64,000 nucleotides of DNA from Bacillus sp. T3 (GTDB taxonomy: Bacteria; Bacillota; Bacilli; Bacillales; Cytobacillaceae). The stretch spans positions 2,108,001 to 2,172,000 of the forward strand of contig NZ_CP137761.1 of assembly GCF_033449965.1 (NCBI RefSeq), read 5' to 3'. Positions 56,234 to 64,000 of the stretch are shown piece after piece. Under the pieces are notes generated by a model. The model made no database searches. It worked only from the letters and a program-made list of their open reading frames with translations, and was not told the DNA's origin. How positions within the stretch are numbered: the first letter of the stretch is position 1; the number at the start of each line of letters is the position of its first letter. The position numbers were made by a program, and so were the translations under genes.

Positions 56234-56425
56234 ATGAACCAAAACAATAATGATAACTATACCGTCGTGGGAACAGATATTGAGGAAGTAAAAAAATTAA
56301 ACGCCCAATCTGGACTCTCATATAATGAAGCGAAAGAAGTGCTTGCTAGAATGACTGGTGGCCATGGAACGGCTATGTATGGTAACACTGATGAGGAGGA
56401 AGTAAGAGGGAAGAACGAGCGGTAA
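56234..56425 (+). CDS. Small gamma-SASP-like protein, 63 aa
   Basis: This small hydrophilic protein begins MNQNNNDNYTVVGTDIEEVK and later has NTDEEEVRGKNE. Two blocks of the form TD-EEV-K-N recall the repeats of gamma-type small acid-soluble spore proteins (T-xx-V-KQN). A middle segment GLSYNEAKEVLARMTGGHGT is less typical. I give the family with low certainty. The ATG at 56234 has AGGGG 8 nt upstream; the in-frame GTG at 56225 overlaps that site. Confidence 0.5.
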   Translation: MNQNNNDNYTVVGTDIEEVKKLNAQSGLSYNEAKEVLARMTGGHGTAMYGNTDEEEVRGKNER

Positions 56426-56537
56426 CCTTTCGTTGGAAACCACGTATAACTTTAAGAATGCACATTTGGAGGATATTCAGATCCTTTATTTTAAAAATAT
56501 GCAATGTCTGCCAAAAATCGTTAGTTTTCTCTTTGTA

Positions 56538-56582
56538 AACACTCATGAATGTTGTCAAATCAGCATTCATGAGTGTTTTTTA
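56538..56582 (+). terminator. Terminator hairpin of a recurring type
   Basis: AACACTCATGAATGTTG pairs with CAGCATTCATGAGTGTT around TCAAAT and is followed by TTTTTTA. An almost identical hairpin lies at 59104-59149. Confidence 0.8.
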
Positions 56583-56618
56583 TGGATTAATACAGGAAAG
56601 AACAGAATACATTGATAA

Positions 56619-57029
56619 ATGTTGTGTTTCGGCATCAGAGTGATCACAATATTGCGGAAAATATTTAGAGGCATCAGCGTTTGTTATTCAGAGGTTTTTC
56701 CAAATCAAGACATAGATTTTTTTGAATTAGAATACAGCGGAAAATTATTTTTGGTTGCTGATTCATATTGTATGAATCCAGATTGTAAGTGTCATGAGAC
56801 AGTTTTAAATTTTGTTCAAGTTTATCCAAGAGAAGGCAGGAAAGCTGACAGTTTTATGATAAGGTATAAACTGAACGGTAGGGGTTATAAAATTCATGCC
56901 CAGGGTAAATTCAATAGACATGAATTACGGACCATTGTTAGGCATTTTACCACCGACGACATGATTCTCCAACCTCTAAATGAACGATTTAAAGAAATGA
57001 AGGAAAAGGCAAAAGAGATGTTTAGTTAA
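56619..57029 (+). CDS. Hypothetical protein with CxxxxCxC motif, 136 aa
   Basis: I do not recognise a named family. The central block FFELEYSGKLFLVADSYCMN followed by PDCKCHETVLNFVQV contains a CxxxxCxC cluster that suggests a bound metal. The region after it is a beta-rich segment ending in a helical, Lys/Glu-rich tail. No good ribosome site precedes the ATG at 56619. The first 25 residues look unlike the rest, so the true start or a lost upstream part is uncertain; an internal GTG is an alternative. The gene is monocistronic between hairpins. Confidence 0.45.
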   Translation: MLCFGIRVITILRKIFRGISVCYSEVFPNQDIDFFELEYSGKLFLVADSYCMNPDCKCHETVLNFVQVYPREGRKADSFMIRYKLNGRGYKIHAQGKFNRHELRTIVRHFTTDDMILQPLNERFKEMKEKAKEMFS

Positions 57030-57092
57030 GCACCAGTGAAGACGCCAATTTTTTAATATAAACCATACGATTTGGTGATAGTCTATCAGGAA

Positions 57093-57149
57093 AAATGGGT
57101 CATTTCCCCAGTAAGAGAAATTTTAATGTTGCGAGGGATTGACCCATTT
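57093..57149 (+). other. Long-range inverted repeat in the intergenic region
   Basis: AAATGGGTCA (57093-57102) pairs perfectly with TGACCCATTT (57140-57149) across 37 nt. No T tract follows. It may be a leader structure for the acetyltransferase gene or an operator pair. Confidence 0.4.
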
Positions 57150-57190
57150 ATTCGATAAAATTTAATAGTTGTTTAGGGAGATATTCTATT

Positions 57191-57895
57191 TTGAGGAAAA
57201 AATCAAATTCACAAAGAAGTAAACAAATGAATTATTTTGAGCAAGATTCAACATTCTATTTTTGTGCAGGGGAAACTTCAGGGGGTGTACCCTATGGAAT
57301 AACCTGGGAGGAAATGGTTTCTCAAGAATTAATTCTTAGGTTAGCCGAAAATAAAGACTCAAAGAAAGCTGCCGAACTTATTCATAATGCTATTACCGAT
57401 ATTGCCGAACAGTTAACAGGGCAAACGAAAACGGAAAATATCCGCGAAACATTAGCATACTTTTTTCGCGAAAAAAATAACCGTCTTAGCTTTCAAAATA
57501 CGATTATTGCTGATGTATTGGATGAAGTAGTAGGACTGATTATAACTTATCCAGGAGACGATGCATCTGGCTTGGACGAGCCAATCCTTAGTAGATTAAG
57601 AAAGAAAAGGCGTAATCAGGAGATTTACTTTGATAAAGAAGCGGAACCAGGCGATTATTACATAGACACTGTTTCTGTAAATCCAAAGTTTCAAGGATAT
57701 GGAATAGGAACAGCTTTAATTAAAGAAGCGGAAAAAGTTGCTAAAAGAATGGGGTTCAGTCGAGTTTCACTGAATGTTGCTAATGATAATCCAACGGCAA
57801 AAGCTCTATATAAAAAATTGGGTTATCATGTAGAAAAAGTCATCCAAATAAATGGGCATAATTATGACTATATGGTAAGGATTCTTAAAGGATAA
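57191..57895 (+). CDS. GNAT family N-acetyltransferase with N-terminal extension
   Basis: This 234-residue protein has a C-terminal GNAT core (residues 150-230). Motif A is VNPKFQGYGIGTALIKEAEK and motif B is ANDNPTAKALYKKLGYHV. The N-terminal segment contains FYFCAGETSGGVPYGITWEE, a stretch I recall from other Bacillus proteins but cannot name. The start is TTG 57191 behind AGGGAG; an internal ATG (MNYFEQD) is another option. Substrate unknown. Confidence 0.75.
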   Translation: MRKKSNSQRSKQMNYFEQDSTFYFCAGETSGGVPYGITWEEMVSQELILRLAENKDSKKAAELIHNAITDIAEQLTGQTKTENIRETLAYFFREKNNRLSFQNTIIADVLDEVVGLIITYPGDDASGLDEPILSRLRKKRRNQEIYFDKEAEPGDYYIDTVSVNPKFQGYGIGTALIKEAEKVAKRMGFSRVSLNVANDNPTAKALYKKLGYHVEKVIQINGHNYDYMVRILKG

Positions 57896-58120
57896 ACAAT
57901 TCTAGTACTCTGACTCACACTTTATTAAACCGATTGATTAATGATCATCTTATATTCATCGGTTAAGTGCTGTTTTTTAGAGTAAAATGAACCTAAAGGA
58001 AGATTATTCGATTCTTCAACAAAAGCAAATAAAGGTCTTGAACTTATTGCATGAAAACGGAACTTATTTTGTAAGGTAGGAAGCCAATTTTGGTCAAGTC
58101 TAAATTATGGAGGAATCACC

Positions 58121-59036
58121 ATGCCAAACACAAATCAAAAAATTGTTCCGCATTTATGGTATGACAAGGAGGCGAAAGAAGCTGCCGAGTTTTACGCTTC
58201 GATATTCCCAGATTCAAAAATTACAAATGTCACGACAATCCATGACACACCATCAGGCGACTCCGATATCGTTTCATTTGAGCTATGGGGGCAGAAGTTT
58301 AAGGCAATCAGCGCAGGGCCCATTTTCAAAATCAATCCGTCGATCTCTTTCACTGTTAATTTTGATCCATCACGAGATACAGACGCGAGAGAAAAAATTG
58401 ATCAAGTATGGAGCAAATTGTCCGAAGGTGGCATAGCGTTAATGCCGCTTGACCAGTATCCGTTTAGTGAAAGGTTTGGCTGGATTCAAGATAAGTTTGG
58501 ATTGTCGTGGCAATTAATCCTTACCAATCCAGAAGGTGAAGAGCGACCTGCAATCGTACAATCGCTTTTATTTGTCGGAGATAATTGCGGCAATGCGGAA
58601 AAGGCAATGGATTTTTATTTATCGGTATTTAAGAACGCTAAGCAGGGACTAATCACCCGTTACCCTAAAGGCATGGAACCTGACAAAGAAGGAACGATTA
58701 TGTTTTCTGATTTTTGCATAGAAAATATGTGGTTTACGGCAATGGACAGCGCACACGACCATCAATTTAGTTTTAACGAGGCAATCTCATTTATGGTGAA
58801 ATGCGAGACACAAGAAGAGATTGATCACTATTGGGAAAAGCTTTCCGCCGTTCCAGAAGCCGAACAATGCGGCTGGTTAAAAGATCAGTTTGGCGTATCC
58901 TGGCAGATTGTCCCAACAGAAATGGACGAGATGATGAGCAAAGGCACACCTGGAGCAACTTGCGCGTGTAACGAAAGCTTTTCTAAAAATGAAGAAATTC
59001 GATCTTACAGAATTACAAAGAGCATACAATGGATAA
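58121..59036 (+). CDS. VOC family protein (PhnB-like), stop hidden by a frameshift
   Basis: This protein holds two tandem glyoxalase-fold PhnB-like domains: VPHLWYDKEAKEAAEFYASI and QSLLFVGDNCGNAEKAMDFY start the repeats, each ending in a G-W-x-KD/QD-x-FG-SWQ motif. The raw frame runs on to 59320, through a terminator. Removing T from CCTGG 58949-58953 changes GTPGATCACNES into GTPEQLARVTKAFLKMKKFD, ending in LQRAYNG at TAA 59034-59036, the expected end. Repaired length is 304 residues. The ATG at 58121 follows TGGAGG. Function is unknown; homologues are often mis-named methyltransferases. Confidence 0.85.
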
Positions 59037-59103
59037 TGAGAAAACAGCCTTTTAAGGCTCTGAATATAAATTCAGTTTATCGGGATGTAAATACCCTCTA
59101 CAT

Positions 59104-59149
59104 AAACACTCATAAATGTTGTCGTTTCAACATTTATGAGTGTTTTTTA
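59104..59149 (+). terminator. Terminator of the VOC gene, same hairpin type as 56538-56582
   Basis: AAACACTCATAAATGTTG pairs with CAACATTTATGAGTGTTT around TCGTTT (perfect 18 bp) and is followed by TTTAC. It confirms that the VOC gene should end before this point. Confidence 0.85.
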
Positions 59150-59231
59150 CTCCAACGGTTTCATGATAAAATGATAAAAGATGAGAATTGGAAAATTTTT
59201 AAAATTGAGAGATCGAAAAGGGAAGTAGATG

Positions 59232-59816
59232 ATGAAAAGAAAACTACTGAAGTACATGAAAGAATTAACAGCTCTTACCGAAGAACAACAACAGGAAATT
59301 TTAGAGAGTATTTGTATTGAAGAAAATAAAAAAGGAACCATTCTCCTAAGACAAGGAGAGGTTTCCTCAAAATGTTATTTCGTTTTAAAGGGATGTATCA
59401 GACAGTATTCGATCGATGAATCAGGTAATGAGGTTACATCCAATTTCTATACAGAAGAACAGGCCATTGCGAATTTCGATTTTCATAAGCAAGATAAAAC
59501 ATCTAGGTACTCTTTAGTCTGTTTAGAGGATACGCTACTGGTCGTTGGTGATCTTGATACTGAAAAAGAAATGTATAACAAATATAATCAATTGGAAACT
59601 ATGACACGGCAAATGATGGAGAAGAACTTTGGCGAAGTACAAGATGAATTCGCGGCATTTATCCGTTCTACCCCAGAAGAACGGTATAAAGCAATATTAG
59701 CAAAGCGACCTCATCTAGTTGATCGAGTACCTCAGCATCAACTGGCCAGTTTTCTGGGCATTACTCCTGAGTCCCTAAGTCGAATAAAGAAACGAATCAA
59801 GACCGAGAATGGATAG
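59232..59816 (+). CDS. Crp/Fnr family regulator
   Basis: This 194-residue protein has a cyclic-nucleotide-binding-like beta roll (KKGTILLRQGEVSSKCYFVL through NFYTEEQAIANFDF) and a C-terminal short HTH, VPQHQLASFLGITPESLSRIKKRI. No Fnr cysteine cluster is visible, so it is not an oxygen sensor of that type. Two adjacent ATGs occur; GGAAG lies 8 nt before the second (59232). It is convergent with a DUF4386 gene. Confidence 0.88.
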   Translation: MKRKLLKYMKELTALTEEQQQEILESICIEENKKGTILLRQGEVSSKCYFVLKGCIRQYSIDESGNEVTSNFYTEEQAIANFDFHKQDKTSRYSLVCLEDTLLVVGDLDTEKEMYNKYNQLETMTRQMMEKNFGEVQDEFAAFIRSTPEERYKAILAKRPHLVDRVPQHQLASFLGITPESLSRIKKRIKTENG

Positions 59817-59822
59817 GAGTAA

Positions 59823-60542
59823 TTATGCACTTTTTGGAGCCTTGCCACCTTTCACTAACAACCAGATTCCAAACCCCAACTCACCTAAAGCCATTGGCAC
59901 ACTAAGGATCGATTCAAGGATTCCTGTAATCGAATCAAGTTGTGGAAGAAATGAATAACAGAGATGAATCAACATATAGCTTATTGCCCCTATTAATAAT
60001 AGAATACTAATGATTTTAGGTATGAAATCTGATCTGTAGACCAGGTATCCTACAATCAATAAATGTCCGCCAAAAATGATTAAACCAATAGACCAGGAAA
60101 AATCAAATGCCTCTAAAAATAGCATGACATACGTTTGAAGCTGGTCGGTTGTGAAGGTAGATAGATAGTCTGCTTTTTTCGTAAGAATCGAGACAAAGAT
60201 TAAATTCAGGATGGCTATTCCTAAAATCCCCACATAAGTTAGGCGGAACCATGCACCGAGTAAGGAAAGATTTTTACTAATCGGTTTCAGGATGATGTAA
60301 AAACACCACGAGACTATAATGTCACATATGAGAATAATGAGCCAACCGAAAATACCAGCATTGAAAAGTTGGCTTGATGACAATATATTGTTTAAAGTTA
60401 CGTTGGCATTGCCAGGAACAACCAGCTTACCATATACAAGCCCATAGGAAAAAAATGCAGCAAGTGCCATAATGATTAGAGATATACCGGCAGTCAGAGC
60501 AACCTTTCGTAGAAACGACACTTCTTTTTGTAAATGAGTCAT
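59823..60542 (-). CDS. DUF4386 family membrane protein
   Basis: This 239-residue protein has six to seven membrane helices. The pattern of an N-terminal LRKVALTAGISLIIMALAAF, a central WLIILICDIIVSWCFYIILKP and GAWFRLTYVGILG is typical of DUF4386 proteins. Function unknown. The ATG at 60542 follows GGGAGG. It ends seven bases from the stop of the convergent Crp/Fnr gene. Confidence 0.82.
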   Translation of the reverse strand: MTHLQKEVSFLRKVALTAGISLIIMALAAFFSYGLVYGKLVVPGNANVTLNNILSSSQLFNAGIFGWLIILICDIIVSWCFYIILKPISKNLSLLGAWFRLTYVGILGIAILNLIFVSILTKKADYLSTFTTDQLQTYVMLFLEAFDFSWSIGLIIFGGHLLIVGYLVYRSDFIPKIISILLLIGAISYMLIHLCYSFLPQLDSITGILESILSVPMALGELGFGIWLLVKGGKAPKSA

Positions 60543-60760
60543 AAAAATTCCTCCCTGAAATCAATTTTGTTTTATTGTAAAAGGGAGAAAATGAATTGTC
60601 ATTGATTTAAGTTAAGGATCGAAAGCCGACAAGATTTATATTGGTAAGTTGGAAGTGGCTTCAAATATGATTAGGACCAAAGCTTTTTTTGCGGAAAGCG
60701 TAGGACTAATATGCTGATAAGTTAGGACCAAGTTCCCTTTTCGAAAAGGAGTAAATTTAA

Positions 60761-61942
60761 ATGGCACGAGTACTATTTATTAATCTAGGATCAGAAGGAC
60801 ATATCAATCCAACAATTCGAGTTGTTCAGGAGCTTATTTCGCATGGAGAAGAGGTAGTGTATTTTACGATTGAGGATTTTCAACAACGTATTGAGAAGAC
60901 GGGAGCTACTGTACGAACAATTGACGGTGAAAAATTTATTAAAGCCTTTATCTCAGGCGGGAGAAATAATTTTCTTGAAAGAATCAATGGTCTACTACGT
61001 ACGGCAGATATCGTTATCCCTAAACTGCTTGAGCAAATCGAAGGTGAGCACTTTGATTATATGATCCACGATTCAATGTTTGGCTGCGGCTATTTACTTG
61101 CTCAAATCCTCAAACTCCCAGCAATCAATTCATGTACTTCTTTTGCGCAGACTAAACAATCATTCGATAAAATGGTTGAACAGCTTTCTAAAAATATTCC
61201 TTCAGAAACATACGCTGAATTTCAAAGGCTTAAGGCGGGGGTGGAGGAGAAATATGGAGTGGAAATCCATTCTCCTTATGAAGTGTTTTGTAATCCTGCA
61301 TTACTTACAATCGTATATACCACAAGGGAGTTTCAACCTTTAGGAGATGAATTCGATCCAACTTACAAATTTATTGGCCCTTCCATCGTGTCCAGCGACG
61401 ATTGTGACCTCACCGCTGTCATGGAGAAAAAACCAATTTACATTTCTCTGGGTACTGTTTTTAATCAAGCAATTGATTTTTATAAACTATGTTTCGAAGC
61501 ATTTGCCAACACCGAACATACTGTGGTCATGTCGATTGGGGAAAAAATTCAAGCATGTGATTTGAGAGATATACCTGACAACTTCATTGTAAAAAATTAT
61601 GTTCCCCAAACTGAGGTGCTAAAGCATACAAAATTATTTATCACACATGGCGGAATGAACAGTGTTCACGAGGGACTCTATTACGGGGTTCCGCTCATAG
61701 TCATCCCACAAAGTGCGGATCAGCCTGTTATTGCCGGTCAAGTTGCCAACACGAGAGCCGGTATTCAATTACAAATGCAAGATTTGACAGCAAATTTGCT
61801 GCGTGAAACCGCAGACCGTGTGTTAAATCAGCCCTCATTCCATATAGCGGTGGCTAAAATGAGCAAATCCCTGCAAAAATCGGGTGGGTACCAACAAGCC
61901 ATTGAGGAAATTTTTGAATTTAAAAGGCAAAATAATATCTAA
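60761..61942 (+). CDS. Macrolide-type UDP-glycosyltransferase (YjiC/YojK-like)
   Basis: This 393-residue GT-B enzyme has an N-terminal acceptor domain (LFINLGSEGHINPTIRVVQE) and a C-terminal nucleotide-sugar domain. The latter carries the MGT signature FITHGGMNSVHEGLYYGVPL with PQSADQPVIAGQV. It transfers a sugar from a UDP-sugar to small aglycones such as macrolides, flavonoids or phenols. The start ATG 60761 follows AAAGGAG. In this setting detoxification is likely, but the acceptor is unknown. Confidence 0.9.
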   Translation: MARVLFINLGSEGHINPTIRVVQELISHGEEVVYFTIEDFQQRIEKTGATVRTIDGEKFIKAFISGGRNNFLERINGLLRTADIVIPKLLEQIEGEHFDYMIHDSMFGCGYLLAQILKLPAINSCTSFAQTKQSFDKMVEQLSKNIPSETYAEFQRLKAGVEEKYGVEIHSPYEVFCNPALLTIVYTTREFQPLGDEFDPTYKFIGPSIVSSDDCDLTAVMEKKPIYISLGTVFNQAIDFYKLCFEAFANTEHTVVMSIGEKIQACDLRDIPDNFIVKNYVPQTEVLKHTKLFITHGGMNSVHEGLYYGVPLIVIPQSADQPVIAGQVANTRAGIQLQMQDLTANLLRETADRVLNQPSFHIAVAKMSKSLQKSGGYQQAIEEIFEFKRQNNI

Positions 61943-62027
61943 CCTAAAAATCTCCATTCTTGTGAAACAAATCTATGAAACAAGAAAAATCAGGTTGTCA
62001 CAGTGCTGGAAACGAAAATTTTGAGAC

Positions 62028-62651
62028 ATGATGGAGTACGAAGGAAACATGAATAAAACCATAAAACTAAGTTTTTTATATTCTCAAATATTATTTATTT
62101 TACTTTTGCCGGTATGGATTGAATTAACAAATTATCTTCATCCGATTGTGGTCGGAGTTGTTTGGTTTTGTATTTCTTTCCTTGTTTTATTTGGTGTGTG
62201 CTGGGTAAAAAAGGAAAAGATTCGTTTGTCAAAAAAAATCCTTCATGTTATTACTTTTCTTTATTCTATCGGATTGCTTGTTTTATTATTTTTCAGACCC
62301 AATGGTCAAGGTTATGGAAGCATAAATCTTATTCCTTTCGACACCATTTATTTTTATCTATCTGGTAAAGTCAATTATTTAATTGCACTTTATAATTTAG
62401 GCGCAAATATTGGTTTGTTTATACCATTTGGTTTGTATTATAGATACACAAAATGGGCACCTAGTATGAAACAATTGCTCTTGATCACCATATGTTCAAT
62501 ATGCACGATTGAATGGTTACAATTTACTACCAAAAGAGGAAGTTTAGATATTGATGATCTATTTCTAAACGTCTTAGGTGTGTGCTTTGGATATTTCGTT
62601 TACCCACTTTTTCGAAAAGTACTTGTTATTGAGGGATCCAAGGAAACGTAG
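62028..62651 (+). CDS. VanZ family protein
   Basis: This 207-residue membrane protein has five to six helices and VanZ motifs: LYSIGLLVLLFFRP, NLIPFDTIYFYL, NLGANIGLFIPFGLYY and TKRGSLDIDDLFLNVLGV. VanZ proteins can raise teicoplanin resistance, but most homologues have unknown roles. ATG 62028 and ATG 62049 are both possible; AAGGAA is too close to the latter while GGAG lies 12 nt upstream of it. Confidence 0.87.
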   Translation: MMEYEGNMNKTIKLSFLYSQILFILLLPVWIELTNYLHPIVVGVVWFCISFLVLFGVCWVKKEKIRLSKKILHVITFLYSIGLLVLLFFRPNGQGYGSINLIPFDTIYFYLSGKVNYLIALYNLGANIGLFIPFGLYYRYTKWAPSMKQLLLITICSICTIEWLQFTTKRGSLDIDDLFLNVLGVCFGYFVYPLFRKVLVIEGSKET

Positions 62652-62691
62652 AAAAATATGTAAACAAAAGAGCCCCCCATGTTTCTTTTGA

Positions 62692-62726
62692 AACCTCTCA
62701 ACCCAGATGATTGAGATTGAGAGGTT
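62692..62726. terminator. Perfect 10-bp hairpin between convergent genes
   Basis: AACCTCTCAA (62692-62701) pairs with TTGAGAGGTT (62717-62726). No clear T tract follows in either direction, so termination strength is uncertain. Confidence 0.45.
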
Positions 62727-62745
62727 AGTAGTTTTAAAATGATTA

Positions 62746-63663
62746 TTATTTTTTAACAGCATGAATATAATGAATCGTTTCGAATGCAGATAAATAGTCT
62801 GTTCTATTACGAAAGAATTGATCATGAATGTTAAGCGGTGATAAATGTTCGTAAATGAGTAAACCTGCGTTTTCCAACATTTTCTCCATCTCATTATAAG
62901 TAAAACAAGACTTCATTGGCTCACCGGTTGCTGCAGCCATTTGAACCATATTTTGAACCCGATTAGAGAAGCCTTTTTCTTCAAATAATTTTTCGTCTGC
63001 ATAATCAAAAACAATCGAACTTCCTGCTGGAACATTGGAAAATAATGAATGAATCAAGCTAGCATTTTCTTCTTTTGTTAAATAATAAGAAACACCTAAT
63101 AAACTAAAGAAAGTTTTTTTGTAAGGCATAAAACCTTCCTCAACGAGATTTTGGACAGAATATTCTTTAGTGAAATCCATTGAAACAAAATGAAGATGAT
63201 CTAGAATTTGAAAGTTTGCATCTTTCAATCTTGTCTTTTTAAATGCTTGTGTTGCAGGGTGATCCACTTCAAATATTTCAATATTGTCGGATAATTCTGG
63301 ATGGCGGAAGCAAAATGTGTCTAATCCGGCTCCAAGAATGACGTACTGTTTTACGCCAAGCATAATTTCATTTAGTAGTACTTTTTCGCAATATGCAGCA
63401 CGTGCTAGGGGAGTTGGTGAAAGCTGAACCTGAGTAATCCATTTTAAAATTTCATCTGAATTATCTTTAAACCTTTGAGAAATCTCTTTACTAAAAAACT
63501 GTATACCTTGAATCATGTTCTTGCTGATAGTTGAAAATTCATGTTCGGTCATTAAATCATTTGTAATAAAATCATTAAAAATTTTAGGTGTGTCATATTT
63601 ACAGTGGTAGGCTCGACCAAAGGCTGATATTAAGGAAGTTAAACTTGATTCATTTTTCTTCAT
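62746..63663 (-). CDS. Class I SAM-dependent methyltransferase, leucine-carboxyl-methyltransferase (PPM1) type
   Basis: This 305-residue protein has the TIGR00027/PPM1-like fold. The SAM-binding motif is YVILGAGLDTFCFRHPEL, then FEVDHPATQAFKKTRL, then FFSLLGVSYYLTKEEN. Bacterial members are often linked to polyketide or antibiotic tailoring, but many act on unknown substrates. The ATG at 63663 follows GGGAGG. Its leader has a consensus promoter followed at once by a terminator-like hairpin, so expression may be attenuated. Confidence 0.87.
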   Translation of the reverse strand: MKKNESSLTSLISAFGRAYHCKYDTPKIFNDFITNDLMTEHEFSTISKNMIQGIQFFSKEISQRFKDNSDEILKWITQVQLSPTPLARAAYCEKVLLNEIMLGVKQYVILGAGLDTFCFRHPELSDNIEIFEVDHPATQAFKKTRLKDANFQILDHLHFVSMDFTKEYSVQNLVEEGFMPYKKTFFSLLGVSYYLTKEENASLIHSLFSNVPAGSSIVFDYADEKLFEEKGFSNRVQNMVQMAAATGEPMKSCFTYNEMEKMLENAGLLIYEHLSPLNIHDQFFRNRTDYLSAFETIHYIHAVKK

Positions 63664-63687
63664 ACCATAATCCTCCCTTATAACAAA

Positions 63688-63772
63688 AATAAGATTCCCC
63701 TGCCAGGAGAATCTTATTATACATACAAAAAATAAAGTTGTAGATTATAGCATAAATAAATTTATTTGTCAA
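63688..63772 (-). promoter_or_regulatory. Consensus promoter plus attenuator-like hairpin before the methyltransferase
   Basis: On the minus strand TTGACA (63772-63767), 17-nt spacer, TATAAT (63749-63744) with TGC before the -10. About 20 nt after the predicted start, AAGATTCTCC pairs with GGGGAATCTT and is followed by ATTTTTG. The ribosome site comes about 20 nt later. Confidence 0.7.
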
Positions 63773-63822
63773 GTTTTAAGTGTCGGAAAACAAGAACCAC
63801 TAGGGGTGAAAGTGGACGAAAC

Positions 63823-63844
63823 GGCCGAAAAAGCCGAATCGGCC
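63823..63844 (-). terminator. Weak hairpin after the Rieske oxidoreductase gene
   Basis: GGCCGA (63823-63828) pairs with TCGGCC (63839-63844). Within it, on the minus strand, GCCGATTCGGC is followed by TTTTT. It lies 27 nt past the stop codon. Confidence 0.4.
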
Positions 63845-63870
63845 ACTGTTGGATTCCCTGTGAATTTATG

Positions 63871-64000
63871 TCAATACCCAGAGTCTTCCGATGTAAGATT
63901 TTCAATCATCTTAAAATCATACTTCTGTAACGGCTTTTCCGCCTGCCCTTCAACAACTTCACCGGTATACGAAAATCTAGATCCATGGCACGGGCAATCC
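63871..64000 (-). CDS. C-terminal end of a Rieske [2Fe-2S] oxidoreductase (YhfW-like), 5' part outside window
   Basis: Reading the minus strand from 63999, the last 42 residues begin DCPCHGSRFSYTGEVVEGQA followed by EKPLQKYDFK. CPCHGS is the second half of a Rieske cluster ligand set (Cys-x-x-His). In Bacillus the YhfW protein joins an N-terminal FAD-dependent oxidoreductase to a C-terminal Rieske domain ending this way. Only the tail is visible, so the upstream domain is inferred. Confidence 0.75.
   Translation of the reverse strand, partial: DCPCHGSRFSYTGEVVEGQAEKPLQKYDFKMIENLTSEDSGY

Noticed and set aside
10449..59320. Many genuine pseudogenes
   Set aside because: The breaks are single-base, mostly at one motif, and repair gives full conserved proteins with no other damage; assembly error is more likely than decay.
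59147..59341. Minus-strand ORF and plus-strand VOC extension to 59320
   Set aside because: Both cross the perfect terminator at 59104-59149; the VOC gene ends at 59036 after repair.
1..64000. CRISPR arrays, tRNA or rRNA genes, prophage or IS transposase
   Set aside because: No regular spacer-repeat series, no cloverleaf with CCA-type ends, and no transposase, integrase or phage structural ORF was recognised.

Overview
The window looks like chromosomal DNA of a spore-forming, low-GC Bacillaceae bacterium (Bacillus/Neobacillus-like; genus not assignable by reading). Evidence: strong AGGAGG ribosome sites, frequent TTG/GTG starts, consensus sigma-A promoters, a Fur-regulated basic protein (FbpA), a ytmI-type sulfur-salvage locus, BdhA, and a GC-rich intergenic repeat family typical of Bacillaceae. 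No rRNA, tRNA, CRISPR array or prophage was seen.

Layout. 0-8.5 kb: end of a DUF3231 gene, a LysR regulator, a LOG-family phosphoribohydrolase, a 700-bp leader with a strongly folded RNA candidate before a carboxynorspermidine dehydrogenase/decarboxylase pair, and ung. 8.5-20.3 kb: membrane proteins, an AddB/AddA-like nuclease-helicase pair bracketed by two inverted copies of a 235-bp palindromic repeat, a 2-hydroxycarboxylate transporter and a DUF4153 protein. 20.4-39.3 kb: a CoA transferase, then a large sulfur-scavenging island: LysR regulator, four flavin monooxygenases, glutaredoxin, an Opp-type importer with a fused ATPase, GNAT, M20 deacylase and a MetQNI-type importer with two binding proteins. 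The gene content matches the B. subtilis ytmI pathway (import, N-acetylation, oxidative C-S cleavage, deacylation to cysteine). Two promoters in the island share a TATCA-N10-TGwyA site. 39.4-43.3 kb: fbpA, DUF2325, an AEC transporter, arylamine N-acetyltransferase and bdhA. 43.3-48.7 kb: a gentisate catabolic cluster (MFS transporter, IclR regulator, fumarylpyruvate hydrolase, DinB-type isomerase candidate, gentisate dioxygenase) with a 13-bp motif shared by both outward promoters. 48.8-53.5 kb: a duplicated DUF1232 gene with its downstream repeat array, a truncated second copy of the AEC transporter, and a GGDEF-EAL protein. 53.6-64 kb: an ABC-2 exporter and a mixed group of accessory genes, ending in a Rieske-type oxidoreductase.

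The most striking global signal is technical or epigenetic. Sixteen single-base reading-frame breaks hit otherwise conserved genes. Thirteen of them are repaired by removing the central A or T of a CCWGG, which restores CCGG and the expected protein. I therefore treat these genes as intact and give full repaired spans. The pattern suggests basecalling errors at modified CCGG sites rather than gene decay.
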